Source: Acidimicrobiia bacterium
GTDB taxonomy: Bacteria; Actinomycetota; Acidimicrobiia; Acidimicrobiales; Bin134
Length of the DNA: 64,000 bases
Direction: 5' to 3'
Assembly: GCA_022826705.1 (NCBI GenBank)
Contig: JAJDUJ010000014.1
Coordinates: 1 to 64,000 of the forward strand
Part shown: positions 1 to 8,805 of the stretch, piece after piece
Position numbering within the stretch: the first letter of the stretch is position 1
Layout: each line of letters opens with the position of its first letter
Program-made: the position numbers and the translations under genes
The notes under the pieces: generated by a model
Seen by the model: the letters and a program-made list of their open reading frames with translations, nothing else
Database searches by the model: none
What the model was told of the DNA's origin: nothing

Positions 1-1
1 C

Positions 2-1621
2 GGCATGGTGTTGAGCAGTTCCCCCATGCCGGAGATGGTGCCCATGCGGGCCGGAGCCACTGAGGGCCGCTTCATCATGGACTGGAACAAGGACAGCGTG
101 GACGACGCCGGCTTCGCCAAGATAGATCTTCTTTCCCTGCCCGTGCTGGACCAGCTGGAGGAAGCCCTCGACTTGATCGAAAAGCGCGAAGGACATAGAC
201 CCGACCTGAGCCGCATAGACCCCGAGGACCCCGAAGTCTACGACATGATCAACGAGGGCAAAGCCAAGGGCGTCTTCCTCCTCCAGTCGCCGGCCCAGCT
301 GAAGATGGCCCAGCGTATCCGCTCCCGCTGCCTCCTCGACCTGGCCTACCAGGTGGCCCTCATCCGCCCCGGAGTGGGAGTCCAGGGCAGCGCCGTCTCC
401 CAGTTCGTGGAGCGATACAGACACGGTGTGTCCTGGGACTACGACCACCCCCTGGAGAAGCGCGCCCTGGAGCGGGGCTGCGGCATCATCGTCTGGCAGG
501 AGCAGGTGGTGCAGCTCATCGAGGATGTGGCGGGCATGACCGCGGCCGAGGCCGACGAGGTGCGCCGCGCCTTTGCCCGGCCCAACAGCGAGCACCTGAT
601 CGACCTATGGCGGAAGAAATTCGCCGAGGGTGCCCGGCAGAACGGCGTCCCGGAAGAGGCTGCCAGGAAGATCTTCTCCAAGATCAACGGCCACTACATG
701 TTCCCGGAGTCGCACTCCCACGCCTTCGCCGTGACCGCGTACCAGGCGGCCTGGCTCAAGCGCTACCACCCGGTGGAGTTCTTTGTGGCGCTGATGAACA
801 ACCAGCCGATGGGCTTCTACCCCATGGAGACGCTGAAGCAGGATGCCCGGCGCTTCAGCGCGCCGTTTCTGAACCCGTGCGTCAACCGGAGCCGAGCGGT
901 GTGCTCGCCAGAAGGCGGTTCGGTGCGGCTGGGGCTTCAGTTCATCACCGACGTGGGGGCGGAGTCGGCCAGGCTAATCACAGAGGAAAGACAGCGCCAA
1001 GGCCCCTACACCACCGCCGGCGATCTGGTGCGCCGCACGGGATTGAAACCCCAGGCGGTGCTCTCGCTGGTGCTGGCCGGGGCGTTCGACACCATCACCG
1101 CCAACCGCAGGGAGGCGCTGTGGGAGTCGGGGCTGCAAACCCGGCCCTCGGGCCGCAACCAAACCGCCCTGTCGCTGCCCACGGACGAGCGCGTGCCCCC
1201 GCTTCCCGACTTCTCGGAGCGGGAGAAGATGATGGGCGAGTACCGGGCCATGGGCATCTACCCCTCTGGCCACCTCATGGAGTTCATCAGACCCGATCTC
1301 GGCCCCAGGGTGCTGCCCACCGCCGAGGTTGAGAAGCTCGGCGACGACGAAACGGTCAAAGTGGCCGGCTGGCCGGTGGCCCGACAGCACCCACAGGGGC
1401 GCAACGGCACCGTGTTCGTGACCATCGAAGACGAGACCGGTGACACCCAGGTGATCGTCGGGGCCGACGTGTTCGCCCGGCGGCACCGGGAGTTGCGCAG
1501 TCAGGTGATCACGGTCACCGGGCGCATTTCCACCTGGGACGGGACCGTGAACGTGATCGCCACCGACCTGCGCGCCGTACATTCGGGGGTCATCATGCCG
1601 CCATCGCACGACTGGCACTGA
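2..1621 (+). CDS. dnaE2: Error-prone DNA polymerase III alpha subunit DnaE2, C-terminal half (5' end outside window)
   Basis: The reading frame is open from the window edge, and 538-539 residues of a protein normally near 1,050 residues are visible. The visible part holds the end of the palm and fingers region (about residues 25-270), a helix-hairpin-helix region (about 325-370) and a C-terminal OB fold (about 430-515, DETGDTQVIV). The phrase NNQPMGFYPMETLKQDARR and the short C-terminus without a tau-binding extension fit the DnaE2 branch rather than replicative DnaE1; this is a family judgement. The catalytic aspartates lie upstream, outside the window. DnaE2 performs translesion synthesis after DNA damage, usually with ImuA/ImuB, which are not visible here. 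An SRAP gene starts 55 bp downstream, which suggests a shared DNA-damage role. No SOS box can be assessed because the promoter is outside. Confidence 0.9.
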   Translation, partial: GMVLSSSPMPEMVPMRAGATEGRFIMDWNKDSVDDAGFAKIDLLSLPVLDQLEEALDLIEKREGHRPDLSRIDPEDPEVYDMINEGKAKGVFLLQSPAQLKMAQRIRSRCLLDLAYQVALIRPGVGVQGSAVSQFVERYRHGVSWDYDHPLEKRALERGCGIIVWQEQVVQLIEDVAGMTAAEADEVRRAFARPNSEHLIDLWRKKFAEGARQNGVPEEAARKIFSKINGHYMFPESHSHAFAVTAYQAAWLKRYHPVEFFVALMNNQPMGFYPMETLKQDARRFSAPFLNPCVNRSRAVCSPEGGSVRLGLQFITDVGAESARLITEERQRQGPYTTAGDLVRRTGLKPQAVLSLVLAGAFDTITANRREALWESGLQTRPSGRNQTALSLPTDERVPPLPDFSEREKMMGEYRAMGIYPSGHLMEFIRPDLGPRVLPTAEVEKLGDDETVKVAGWPVARQHPQGRNGTVFVTIEDETGDTQVIVGADVFARRHRELRSQVITVTGRISTWDGTVNVIATDLRAVHSGVIMPPSHDWH

Positions 1622-1676
1622 GACAGCGCCCGGGGGGTTGGTGGGATGCCCTGTTCAGGCTCATAATGGGGTCGAG

Positions 1677-2339
1677 ATGTGTGGCCGGTACAGCCTGACC
1701 GCCAGCCTGGATGAGCTTGCCCGGCGGTTCGACTTCGACAGCAACCGGGATGACTTCGAGCCGAGATACAACATCGCCCCCACCCAGCAAGTGCTGGCCG
1801 TGGTCGGCGGCGACGCCCGTCGAGCTGGCTTCATACGCTGGGGGCTGATCCCCCAGTGGTCCAAGGACGGCCCCTCCAGCCGTCCCCTGATCAATGCCAG
1901 AGCGGAGACGGTGGCCGAGAAGCCGTCGTTTCGCGACTCGCTGCGGCGCAGGCGGTGCCTGATCCTGGCCGACGGCTTCTACGAGTGGCAGACGGTGGGC
2001 GACACCAAGCGCCCCATGCGGGTCGCCCTGCGATCCGGCGAGCCCTTTGCCTTCGCCGGGCTCTGGTCGATGAGCAGTGACTCGGAGGGCAACCGCATCT
2101 CGTCGTGCGCCATCATCACCACCGCGGCCAACAACCTGCTCAAGCCGATTCACCACCGTATGCCGGTAATCTTGTCGGAGGAAGTGGAGGACCTCTGGTT
2201 GGACACCGCCCTTGACGACTCCCAAACGCTGACGCAATTCCTCGAGCCCTACCCCGACGATGCCCTGGAGGCCTACGAGGTGTCTGCCCTGGTCAACTCC
2301 GCTTCCAACGACCGCCCCGAGGTCGCTACACCCATATAG
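1677..2339 (+). CDS. SOS response-associated peptidase (SRAP/YedK/HMCES family)
   Basis: The protein has 220 residues when started at the ATG that puts Cys at position 2, the catalytic residue after Met removal. A longer in-frame start at 1638 would bury this Cys and is rejected. Visible SRAP hallmarks are MCGRY at the N-terminus, NARAET (Asn73), GFYEW (Glu103) and the IHHRMP segment (His159). The family crosslinks covalently to abasic sites in single-stranded DNA through a thiazolidine bond to Cys2 and shields them from strand breakage. The gene follows dnaE2 on the same strand with a 55-bp gap, so co-transcription is plausible and fits a lesion-tolerance pair. Confidence 0.93.
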   Translation: MCGRYSLTASLDELARRFDFDSNRDDFEPRYNIAPTQQVLAVVGGDARRAGFIRWGLIPQWSKDGPSSRPLINARAETVAEKPSFRDSLRRRRCLILADGFYEWQTVGDTKRPMRVALRSGEPFAFAGLWSMSSDSEGNRISSCAIITTAANNLLKPIHHRMPVILSEEVEDLWLDTALDDSQTLTQFLEPYPDDALEAYEVSALVNSASNDRPEVATPI

Positions 2340-2366
2340 ACAGATAGCGAGCGCAAGGTGCCCCAA

Positions 2367-2825
2367 ATGAGAATTGTCCGAATCGGAGCGGCCTGCTTGT
2401 TCGGCCTGGTCGTGTTGATCGCTCTCACCATTGCCGCGTGCGGCAACGACGACGATACCGCAGTACCCCCGCCGACTGCGGTGGACGACGCCCCCGACGA
2501 ACACGACCACGACCACGGCACAGAAGACCAGCACGACCACGCCACGCTGGTCGACGCTGTGCCCGACACGACTATCGAGGTGGAGGTGGCAGGGGGCAAG
2601 CCGGTGGAAGGGGTTCAGCGATTCCAGATCGATGCCCGAGACATTGTCACCATCATCGTGAGCGGCGATACCACCGATGAGCTGCACATCCACGGCTACG
2701 ACCTGGTGGTGGGTTTCTCTCCCGGCCAGCCCGGCACCATCACTTTCGAGGCGGACATTCCTGGCATCTTCGAGGCGGAGACCCACCAACGCGGTGATCT
2801 GGTGATGGAGCTCGAGGTGCGGTGA
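2367..2825 (+). CDS. Predicted lipoprotein with His-rich linker and cupredoxin-like domain
   Basis: The chosen ATG has AAGG 8 nt upstream; an in-frame GTG at 2358 overlaps that ribosome site. The 152-residue product starts with a signal peptide ending in a lipobox (IAAC, Cys25), followed by an Asp/His-rich stretch with HDHDH near residue 50 that could bind metal. The last 90 residues look like a beta-rich cupredoxin-like fold (DELHIHGYDL, then TITFEADIPGIFEAETH). It is probably an extracytoplasmic, membrane-anchored metal-binding protein. The stop codon overlaps the start of the downstream membrane protein (GTGA), so the two are translationally coupled and probably work together. The function is unknown, and a role in copper handling or periplasmic electron transfer is only inference. 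Confidence 0.75.
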   Translation: MRIVRIGAACLFGLVVLIALTIAACGNDDDTAVPPPTAVDDAPDEHDHDHGTEDQHDHATLVDAVPDTTIEVEVAGGKPVEGVQRFQIDARDIVTIIVSGDTTDELHIHGYDLVVGFSPGQPGTITFEADIPGIFEAETHQRGDLVMELEVR

Positions 2826-4159
2826 CCGCTGGGCTGCACTCTGTCTTCGCCCACGGGGTGGGGGCCCGGGGCGATCTGCCCCTGCCGTTCTATCTCTTCG
2901 GCATCGGGGCCGCCGTCGCCCTGATGGCCACTTTTGTCAGCTTGAGCTTCTTCTGGCATCGGCCCTGGCTGCCCGCGGCCGCCTCAGGCCGGAGCTTCGG
3001 GACGGCCTTCGGGCGAGTGCTAGATGTGGTGGCGGTGCCGGCTCGGCTGGCATCGCTGGCGTTGTTCGTGCTGGCCCTGGCCAGCAGCGTGAGCGGTGCC
3101 GCGGTGGGAAGCCAGCGGTTCGGACCGCTCACGGTGTACGTGGCGCTGTGGGTGGGGATGGCGATGGTGGCCGCGGTGTTCGGCGATGTGTGGCGGGTGC
3201 TCAACCCGTTCGAGACCATCGCCGCAGCCATTGAGTGGACCGCAAAAAAGCTGGGGCTGCCCCCGATTGACGACACCGGCGAGATTCCCGGCGGCTACTG
3301 GCCTGCAGTGGTGGCGCTGTTCTGGTTCCTGCTGTTCGAGCTCTGCTACCACGAGGGCACTACCAACGAGGCGGTTGGCGGGGCCATGATCGCCTACACG
3401 CTGGGCATGGTGGGCGGATCGGCGGTGTACGGGCGACGCTGGGTCCGCCAAGCCGACGGTTTCGGCGTGCTGTTCTCGCTGCTGGCCAAGATGTCGCCGC
3501 TGTACCGAGACGACACCGGCGCGGTGAGGCTGCGGGCACCGCTGTCGGGGCTGACTACCGTCGCCCCCCGCATCGACCTGCTGGCCGTGCTGTTGATGGT
3601 GCTGGGCGGCACCACGTTCGACTCGCTGGCCGGCAGCACCCTGTGGCCCGATCTGGTGGGCACCCACCGGGGCTGGACCGCCACCGGGATCAACACCGCG
3701 GGGATGATCATCGTCATCGCCATAATGGCCTTCCTCTACTACCTGGGTTCGCTGGCCGTGGGCTGGTTCACCGAGCAGAGCGCCGCCGATGTGGCCCGGC
3801 GCTTCGCCCACTCCCTGGTGCCCATCGTGCTGGGCTACACCGTGGCCCACTACTTCTCGCTGCTAGTGCTCGACGGCGGCCAGAACTTCCTGCGTCTCTT
3901 GTCGAACCCGTTCGACCGGGGGTCCAACTGGTTCGGAACCGCCGACTGGGCGGTGAACTTCTTCCTGGTGTCCACCGACGCCATCGCCTGGGTGCAGTTC
4001 CTGGCCATCGTGCTCGGCCACATCGCCGCAGTGCTGGTGGCCCACGACCGGGCCGTGGAGACCAGCGATGCCAGCGAGGCCACCTGGGCCCAGCGCCCCA
4101 TGCTCCTCGTGATGGTGTTCTACAGCGTTGTCGGCCTCTGGCTGCTCCAAAAGGCCTAG
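2822..4159 (+). CDS. Multi-pass membrane protein, family often annotated as fenitrothion hydrolase
   Basis: This 445-residue hydrophobic protein has roughly ten transmembrane segments. It starts at GTG overlapping the previous stop by 4 bp. The N-terminus HGVGARGDLPLPFYLFGIGA is followed by the first membrane helix. A similar opening occurs in actinobacterial membrane proteins labelled fenitrothion hydrolase, a label I recall and regard as weak functional evidence. No catalytic motif is obvious. A charged loop near residues 145-160 and a WFGTADW segment near residue 380 stand out. Coupling to the cupredoxin-like lipoprotein suggests a membrane complex whose soluble partner binds metal. The substrate is unknown. 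Confidence 0.6.
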   Translation: MTAGLHSVFAHGVGARGDLPLPFYLFGIGAAVALMATFVSLSFFWHRPWLPAAASGRSFGTAFGRVLDVVAVPARLASLALFVLALASSVSGAAVGSQRFGPLTVYVALWVGMAMVAAVFGDVWRVLNPFETIAAAIEWTAKKLGLPPIDDTGEIPGGYWPAVVALFWFLLFELCYHEGTTNEAVGGAMIAYTLGMVGGSAVYGRRWVRQADGFGVLFSLLAKMSPLYRDDTGAVRLRAPLSGLTTVAPRIDLLAVLLMVLGGTTFDSLAGSTLWPDLVGTHRGWTATGINTAGMIIVIAIMAFLYYLGSLAVGWFTEQSAADVARRFAHSLVPIVLGYTVAHYFSLLVLDGGQNFLRLLSNPFDRGSNWFGTADWAVNFFLVSTDAIAWVQFLAIVLGHIAAVLVAHDRAVETSDASEATWAQRPMLLVMVFYSVVGLWLLQKA

Positions 4160-4185
4160 CTGAACAACTCGGAATACAGTGGGAC

Positions 4186-5046
4186 ATGGCATCGCAAGCC
4201 GAGTTGGCCCACCTCAAGAACGACGAACCGCTCGAACACGTGCTGGAAGTGCTCGACGCCGACGGGGCGGTGATCGTGGAGGACTGCTTCAGCGACCAAG
4301 TGATCGACCAGGTCCTCTCCGAGCTGATGCCCTATGCCGAAAAGCCCGACTCCAACCGGACTCATATCAGCCCCACGATCGCCGCTTTCTTCGGCGAGCA
4401 CACCCGCCACGTGACCGGCCTGGCCTCCAAGTCGCCCACATTCGTATCCGAGGTGCTGCTCCACCCGCTGATGCTGGGCGTCGCCGACGCGGTGCTGGGT
4501 CCCAACTGCTCCGGCATCCAGGTGAACGTGGCCCACATGCTGGTGGTGGGACCAGGGGCCCAAGCCCAGTTCCCCCACCGCGACGAGGACGTGTGGCCTC
4601 ACATGCCCCAGCCCAGCCCCGAGATGGAGCTGTCTTCGGTGACCGCGCTGTGCGACTTCACCAAAGAGCTGGGCGCCACCCGGGTGGTGCCCGGGAGCCA
4701 CCGCTGGGAGCCGGACCGCTGGCCCGAGCCCCACGAATTCGCCGACGCCGAAATGCCCGCCGGCTCGCGGGTGATCTACCTGGGATCGACCATCCACGGC
4801 GCCGGCACCAACAGCACCGACGACCAGCACCGGCCCGCCTTCCACCTGAGCTACATGCTGGGCTGGCTGCGCTCTGAGGAGAACAACTGCCTGGCCACTC
4901 CGCCCGACATTGCCCGCACCCTCCCCCGCCGAGCACAAGAGCTGCTCGGCTACGACATCCATTACGCCGTCGATGACGGCGGCGGCTACCTAGGCGCCCT
5001 CGACCTGAAGATCCCCGCCGACATGCTCGCCTCCGGCGAACTCTGA
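4186..5046 (+). CDS. Phytanoyl-CoA dioxygenase (PhyH) family Fe(II)/2-oxoglutarate oxygenase
   Basis: The 286-residue product starts at the ATG after the upstream membrane gene. The open frame extends further upstream but only as antisense-type low-complexity sequence over that gene. The iron-binding facial triad is visible: His131-x-Asp133 in PHRDEDVW and distal His204 in STIHGAG, with Arg216 in the expected 2-oxoglutarate-binding position. Length and motif spacing match PhyH-family hydroxylases, which hydroxylate acyl-CoAs, ectoine or other small molecules. Substrate cannot be told from sequence. It may be co-transcribed with the PIG-L gene 16 bp downstream. Confidence 0.85.
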   Translation: MASQAELAHLKNDEPLEHVLEVLDADGAVIVEDCFSDQVIDQVLSELMPYAEKPDSNRTHISPTIAAFFGEHTRHVTGLASKSPTFVSEVLLHPLMLGVADAVLGPNCSGIQVNVAHMLVVGPGAQAQFPHRDEDVWPHMPQPSPEMELSSVTALCDFTKELGATRVVPGSHRWEPDRWPEPHEFADAEMPAGSRVIYLGSTIHGAGTNSTDDQHRPAFHLSYMLGWLRSEENNCLATPPDIARTLPRRAQELLGYDIHYAVDDGGGYLGALDLKIPADMLASGEL

Positions 5047-5062
5047 CCAAACAAGGCTCGTT

Positions 5063-5767
5063 TTGGACCGGCTGCCTGAGGATTGGAGCCGAGCTCTAGC
5101 AGTGGTGGCCCACCCCGACGACCTCGAATACGGCGCGTCGGCGGCCGTGGCCCGCTGGACCGCCATGGGCAAGGACATCCGCTACCTACTGGCCACGCGG
5201 GGAGAGGCCGGCATCGACTCCATGGCTCCCGAACAGGCCGGTCCGCTGCGCTCGGCAGAGCAGGTATCTGCTGCGGCTGCCGTAGGTGTTTCGGTGGTCG
5301 AGTTCCTGGATCACCCCGACGGCCTGGTGGTCAACGGGATCGATCTGCGACGCGACCTGGCCGCAGCCATCCGCCGCCACCGGCCCGAGGTCATCATCGG
5401 ATCGAACTTCCGTGATCAGTGGGGAGACTCGGGACCCTGGAACCATGTCGATCATCGAGAACTCGGCCGAGCTCTACCCGATGCCGTCCGGGATGCGGCC
5501 AACCGTTGGCTATTCACCGATGTCGGCGAACCCTGGAGCGGAGTGAACTGGATCGCATACGCATCCTCGCAAATGTCCACCCACGGAGTGGACGTGACCG
5601 ATCACATCGAGGAAGGTGTGGCCTCCTTGTACTGTCACCGCACCTACATCGAGAGTCTCGGTGACCCGACCTTTGATCCCGACTCATTTCTGCGCACCAG
5701 TTGCCAACAGGTCGGTGAGACGCTGGGCGTGGATTTCGGAGTCGCCTTTGAGCTAATCACAATGTGA
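5063..5767 (+). CDS. PIG-L (LmbE/MshB-like) N-deacetylase family protein
   Basis: The 234-residue product begins at TTG, with AAGG a few bases upstream and no better start in frame. The zinc-binding signature AHPDD lies at residues 16-20 (His17, Asp20), with the third ligand His131 in NHVDHRELG. Members remove acetyl groups from N-acetylglucosamine conjugates (mycothiol MshB, mycothiol S-conjugate amidase) or related molecules. The protein is shorter than typical MshB (about 290-300 residues), so a specific mycothiol role is not claimed. It lies directly downstream of the PhyH dioxygenase. Confidence 0.85.
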   Translation: MDRLPEDWSRALAVVAHPDDLEYGASAAVARWTAMGKDIRYLLATRGEAGIDSMAPEQAGPLRSAEQVSAAAAVGVSVVEFLDHPDGLVVNGIDLRRDLAAAIRRHRPEVIIGSNFRDQWGDSGPWNHVDHRELGRALPDAVRDAANRWLFTDVGEPWSGVNWIAYASSQMSTHGVDVTDHIEEGVASLYCHRTYIESLGDPTFDPDSFLRTSCQQVGETLGVDFGVAFELITM

Positions 5768-5782
5768 TTACTGCGCTGATCG

Positions 5783-6616
5783 TCAGCCAGGCAAGGTCAG
5801 GGTGTCGCCGACGTTGATGGTGCCTGCGGCGGTGACCTCGGCGTTGGTGCCGAAGCAGGCAAAGGCCCCGTAGCCGAATTCCTTGCGGGCGGTCGCGGCG
5901 AGCATTTGCAACACGCTCTTGGCTTGCTCGTAGCCCGGCTGGGCCAAGGTGGTCATCACACAGCGGGGTGTGGCGTCACCGATCCGCAGTTCAGCCTCGC
6001 CGATCTTGACATCGAGATCTTCCCAGGCAAGATCGGCAAACTCCCCTGAACCGATGTCGTCGTGGGCGTCGAGCATGACGTTGGGACGAAATCGCTTGGC
6101 ACCCAGCATGACGCCGTCCAGCAGGGAGGCGAGGTGCGCCATTGACTGGTTGACGATGATGTGGACAGCCGAGGCATCGACAAACGAGGTCTTCTCAGTG
6201 AGCGCAGCAACGGGCAGGTCGACCTCCACGTCCGAGAGGACTGTGCCCGGGATCTCCGGCCACTCGCTGCCGTAAGTCTCCTCACGGCCTTCTTCCACTT
6301 CCACCACCTGCACTGGTTCTCCCAGTGCCTCGGTCAATGCGGCATCCAACTCGCTGCTGCCCGCGGTGAACTCCCGCCCGGCGGGGCCAGTGACGATCAC
6401 GCGGCCGTCGGCATGGGTGTTCGCGCTCCAATCGAGGAGCTGACCATAGGGACGGGGCCGCTTGGCACTGGCGATCTTGCCCGTCTCGGTGTTGCGCACC
6501 GCCCACCGCCGATCCCCGACGATGGCGCTGACGCGCAACTCAAGGCTCTCGACCCTCTCCCCGCCCATCGACTTGACGGGATACCGCCACAACTCAGCAA
6601 TGGAATAAGTAGTCAT
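5783..6616 (-). CDS. MOSC domain-containing protein
   Basis: This 277-residue protein has an N-terminal MOSC beta-barrel segment (ELWRYPVKSMGGE, residues 8-20) and a C-terminal MOSC domain with the conserved Cys in TPRCVMTT near residue 220, as in YcbX and mARC-type molybdenum proteins. MOSC proteins bind molybdenum cofactor or carry sulfur and often reduce N-hydroxylated compounds with a redox partner. No ferredoxin domain is fused here, unlike YcbX. It is convergent with the PIG-L gene and stands alone. Its upstream side faces tRNA-Arg, which is on the same strand only 4 bp away, so it may be co-transcribed behind the tRNA. Confidence 0.85.
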   Translation of the reverse strand: MTTYSIAELWRYPVKSMGGERVESLELRVSAIVGDRRWAVRNTETGKIASAKRPRPYGQLLDWSANTHADGRVIVTGPAGREFTAGSSELDAALTEALGEPVQVVEVEEGREETYGSEWPEIPGTVLSDVEVDLPVAALTEKTSFVDASAVHIIVNQSMAHLASLLDGVMLGAKRFRPNVMLDAHDDIGSGEFADLAWEDLDVKIGEAELRIGDATPRCVMTTLAQPGYEQAKSVLQMLAATARKEFGYGAFACFGTNAEVTAAGTINVGDTLTLPG

Positions 6617-6620
6617 TCAG

Positions 6621-6695
6621 CGCCCCCGGCAGGATTCGAACCTGCGGCCTGATGATTAGAAGTCACCTGCTCTGTCCGGACTGAGCTACAGGGGC
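6621..6695 (-). tRNA. tRNA-Arg (anticodon TCT)
   Basis: Read on the minus strand, a full cloverleaf folds over 75 nt. The acceptor stem GCCCCTG pairs with CGGGGGC (one G-T pair), the D arm is GCTC/GAGC, the anticodon stem GGTGA/TCATC carries loop CTTCTAA (anticodon TCT, reading AGA), and the T arm is GCAGG-TTCGAAT-CCTGC. No CCA is encoded. Confidence 0.95.
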
Positions 6696-6817
6696 GTGTT
6701 GGCGGGCTCGCCAGTCATGTCGAGTGTATTGCGCTGCCAAGTACAGCCCACGCCAGGTTTGCGGTGACCGGCAGCGACAGCAGCAGGTGAATTAGCCGAG
6801 AGCGATAGCGTCGGGGG

Positions 6818-7759
6818 ATGGGTGATGTTGAGGTGTTGACTACTGCGGGTGGGGTGGCGTTTGTGCGGACGCCGGAGGAGCGGTTTTCGGGGATAGACGA
6901 CTATCCGTATGAACCGCGTTATGTAGACGTCGATGGGCTGCGGATGGCTTATGTGGTGGCCGAGCCGGATGGGGCGAGCGATGACACGGGCACGGTTTTG
7001 CTGCTGCATGGCGAGCCGACTTGGGGGTACTTGTACCGCAAGATGATTCCGACGCTGGTGGCGGGTGGGTACCGGGTAGTGGTGCCCGACCTGATGGGGT
7101 TCGGGCGCTCGGACAAGCCGGTGGAGCGCTCGGCCTATAGCTATGCCGGCCATGTGGCGTGGATGCGGGAGTTCTTGGCGGCCACCGCGGCTGAGCGGGG
7201 TGCCGGGCCGCTGCACTTGTTCGGCCAGGATTGGGGCGGGCTCATCGGCTTGCGGGTGGCCGCTGAGAATCAGGGGCTGATCGACCAACTGGTCCTGGCC
7301 AACACCGGGCTGCCTGAGGGCCAGTCGCCCGGAGCGGGCTTCGAGTTTTGGCAGCAGTTCAGCCAAGACGTCGAGTTCCTCGACTGCGGACGGCTGGTGG
7401 ACAACGCCACGGCCACCGAGGTAAGCGAGGCCGTCCAGGAGGCCTACCGGGCACCGTTCCCCGACGAGCTCTACATGGCCGGCGCCCGTCACTTTCCTCT
7501 GCTGGTGCCGGTCTCGCCCGATGATCCTGCGGTACCTGCCAACAAAGCGGCTTGGGAGGTTCTGGAGCGCTGGACCAAGCCGGTGCTCACCCTCTGGGCC
7601 CCCGACGACCCAGTGCTGGGCGGCGGGCAGGCGGCCTTCACCGAGCGGATCCCCGGCGCAGCGGACCAGCCACACGCCCAATTCCGTCCAGCCAGCCACT
7701 TCATCCAAGAAGACCAGGGCCCCGCACTGGCCGAAGCCATGGTCGCTTGGCTGCCCTGA
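6818..7759 (+). CDS. Haloalkane dehalogenase, subfamily HLD-I-like alpha/beta hydrolase
   Basis: The 313-residue product starts at ATG after a G-rich ribosome site. The alpha/beta hydrolase architecture carries the dehalogenase set: HGEPTW (Glu66), nucleophile Asp138 followed by halide-binding Trp139 in GQDWGG, catalytic acid Asp264 in the DPVLG segment after strand 7, and His294 in ASHFIQE. Placing the acid after strand 7 matches DhlA-type HLD-I enzymes (Asp124, Asp260, His289 in DhlA). These hydrolyse carbon-halogen bonds to an alcohol plus halide. It is a single gene between tRNA genes. The natural substrate is unknown; marine haloalkanes are plausible. Confidence 0.88.
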   Translation: MGDVEVLTTAGGVAFVRTPEERFSGIDDYPYEPRYVDVDGLRMAYVVAEPDGASDDTGTVLLLHGEPTWGYLYRKMIPTLVAGGYRVVVPDLMGFGRSDKPVERSAYSYAGHVAWMREFLAATAAERGAGPLHLFGQDWGGLIGLRVAAENQGLIDQLVLANTGLPEGQSPGAGFEFWQQFSQDVEFLDCGRLVDNATATEVSEAVQEAYRAPFPDELYMAGARHFPLLVPVSPDDPAVPANKAAWEVLERWTKPVLTLWAPDDPVLGGGQAAFTERIPGAADQPHAQFRPASHFIQEDQGPALAEAMVAWLP

Positions 7760-7830
7760 CCGAGCCTCCAGATCGGGATGGCAAACGGTTTCCCGGCCTC
7801 TCGTCTCCGGCTCTAGACTGACCGGGCCGT

Positions 7831-7909
7831 GCGGGCCGTAGCTCAGTCAGGTTAGAGCGCCGGGTTGTGGTCCCGGAGGTCGGGGGTTCAAATCCCCTCG
7901 GTCCGCCCA
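7831..7909 (+). tRNA. tRNA-His (anticodon GTG)
   Basis: The extra 5' nucleotide G(-1) at 7831 pairs with C73, the hallmark of histidine tRNA. The acceptor stem CGGGCCG pairs with CGGTCCG, the anticodon stem CCGGG/CCCGG carries loop TTGTGGT, and the T arm is GGGGG-TTCAAAT-CCCCT. CCA is encoded at 7907-7909. Confidence 0.96.
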
Positions 7910-7913
7910 ACAA

Positions 7914-7987
7914 GCCCCTCTAGCTCAATTTGGCAGAGCAACGGACTCTTAATCCGCAGGTTCTGGGTTCAAGTCCCAGGGGGGGTA
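7914..7987 (+). tRNA. tRNA-Lys (anticodon CTT)
   Basis: It lies 4 bp after tRNA-His, so the two are probably one transcript. The acceptor stem GCCCCTC pairs with GGGGGGT, the D arm is GCTC/GAGC, the anticodon loop CTCTTAA gives CTT (codon AAG), and the T arm is CTGGG-TTCAAGT-CCCAG. The first anticodon-stem pair is an A-C mismatch. CCA is not encoded. Confidence 0.93.
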
Positions 7988-7993
7988 CAACTC

Positions 7994-8011
7994 AGGCAAT
8001 CGCCTTTTCTT
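7994..8011 (+). terminator. Short hairpin plus T-run after tRNA-Lys
   Basis: AGGC-AATC-GCCT folds into a 4-bp stem followed by TTTCTT. It sits 6 bp after tRNA-Lys and ahead of the corrinoid operon promoter. The stem is short, so this is a weak candidate for tRNA transcript termination. Confidence 0.3.
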
Positions 8012-8016
8012 CGTGC

Positions 8017-8022
8017 TACAGT
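8017..8022 (+). promoter_or_regulatory. Candidate -10 element (TACAGT) of the corrinoid/mttB operon
   Basis: TACAGT fits the actinobacterial TAnnnT -10 pattern and would place the start of transcription at the left edge of the tandem operator (8029). The same hexamer occurs in the equivalent place before the MTHFR gene (19979-19984). No clear -35 is seen. Confidence 0.35.
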
Positions 8023-8028
8023 GACACT

Positions 8029-8045
8029 GTTCCGCATTGCGGTAC
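8029..8045. promoter_or_regulatory. Putative IclR-family operator, copy 1 of tandem pair
   Basis: The 17-bp imperfect palindrome GTTCCGCATTGCGGTAC fits the local consensus GKTCCRYnnnRYGGWAC. It recurs before the IclR gene and before the MTHFR/dehydrogenase divergent promoter. It lies 57-73 bp upstream of the corrinoid protein start. Confidence 0.7.
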
Positions 8046-8046
8046 T

Positions 8047-8063
8047 GGTCCACAGTATGGAAC
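8047..8063. promoter_or_regulatory. Putative IclR-family operator, copy 2 of tandem pair
   Basis: GGTCCACAGTATGGAAC follows copy 1 after a single T, so the centres are 18 bp apart. The same spacing is found in the other tandem pair at 19965-19999, which argues for a functional two-dimer site. Confidence 0.7.
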
Positions 8064-8101
8064 CCGCCCTGGGGTCCAGCACCACAGAAGGAGTGTGTCG
8101 A

Positions 8102-8803
<702 letters not shown>

Positions 8804-8805
8804 CC

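Noticed and set aside
7831..7987. tRNA pair as an attachment site for the defence island
   Set aside because: The tRNAs are 13 kb from the island, have no integrase, and I saw no duplicated 3' tRNA end near 20.9 or 36.4 kb.
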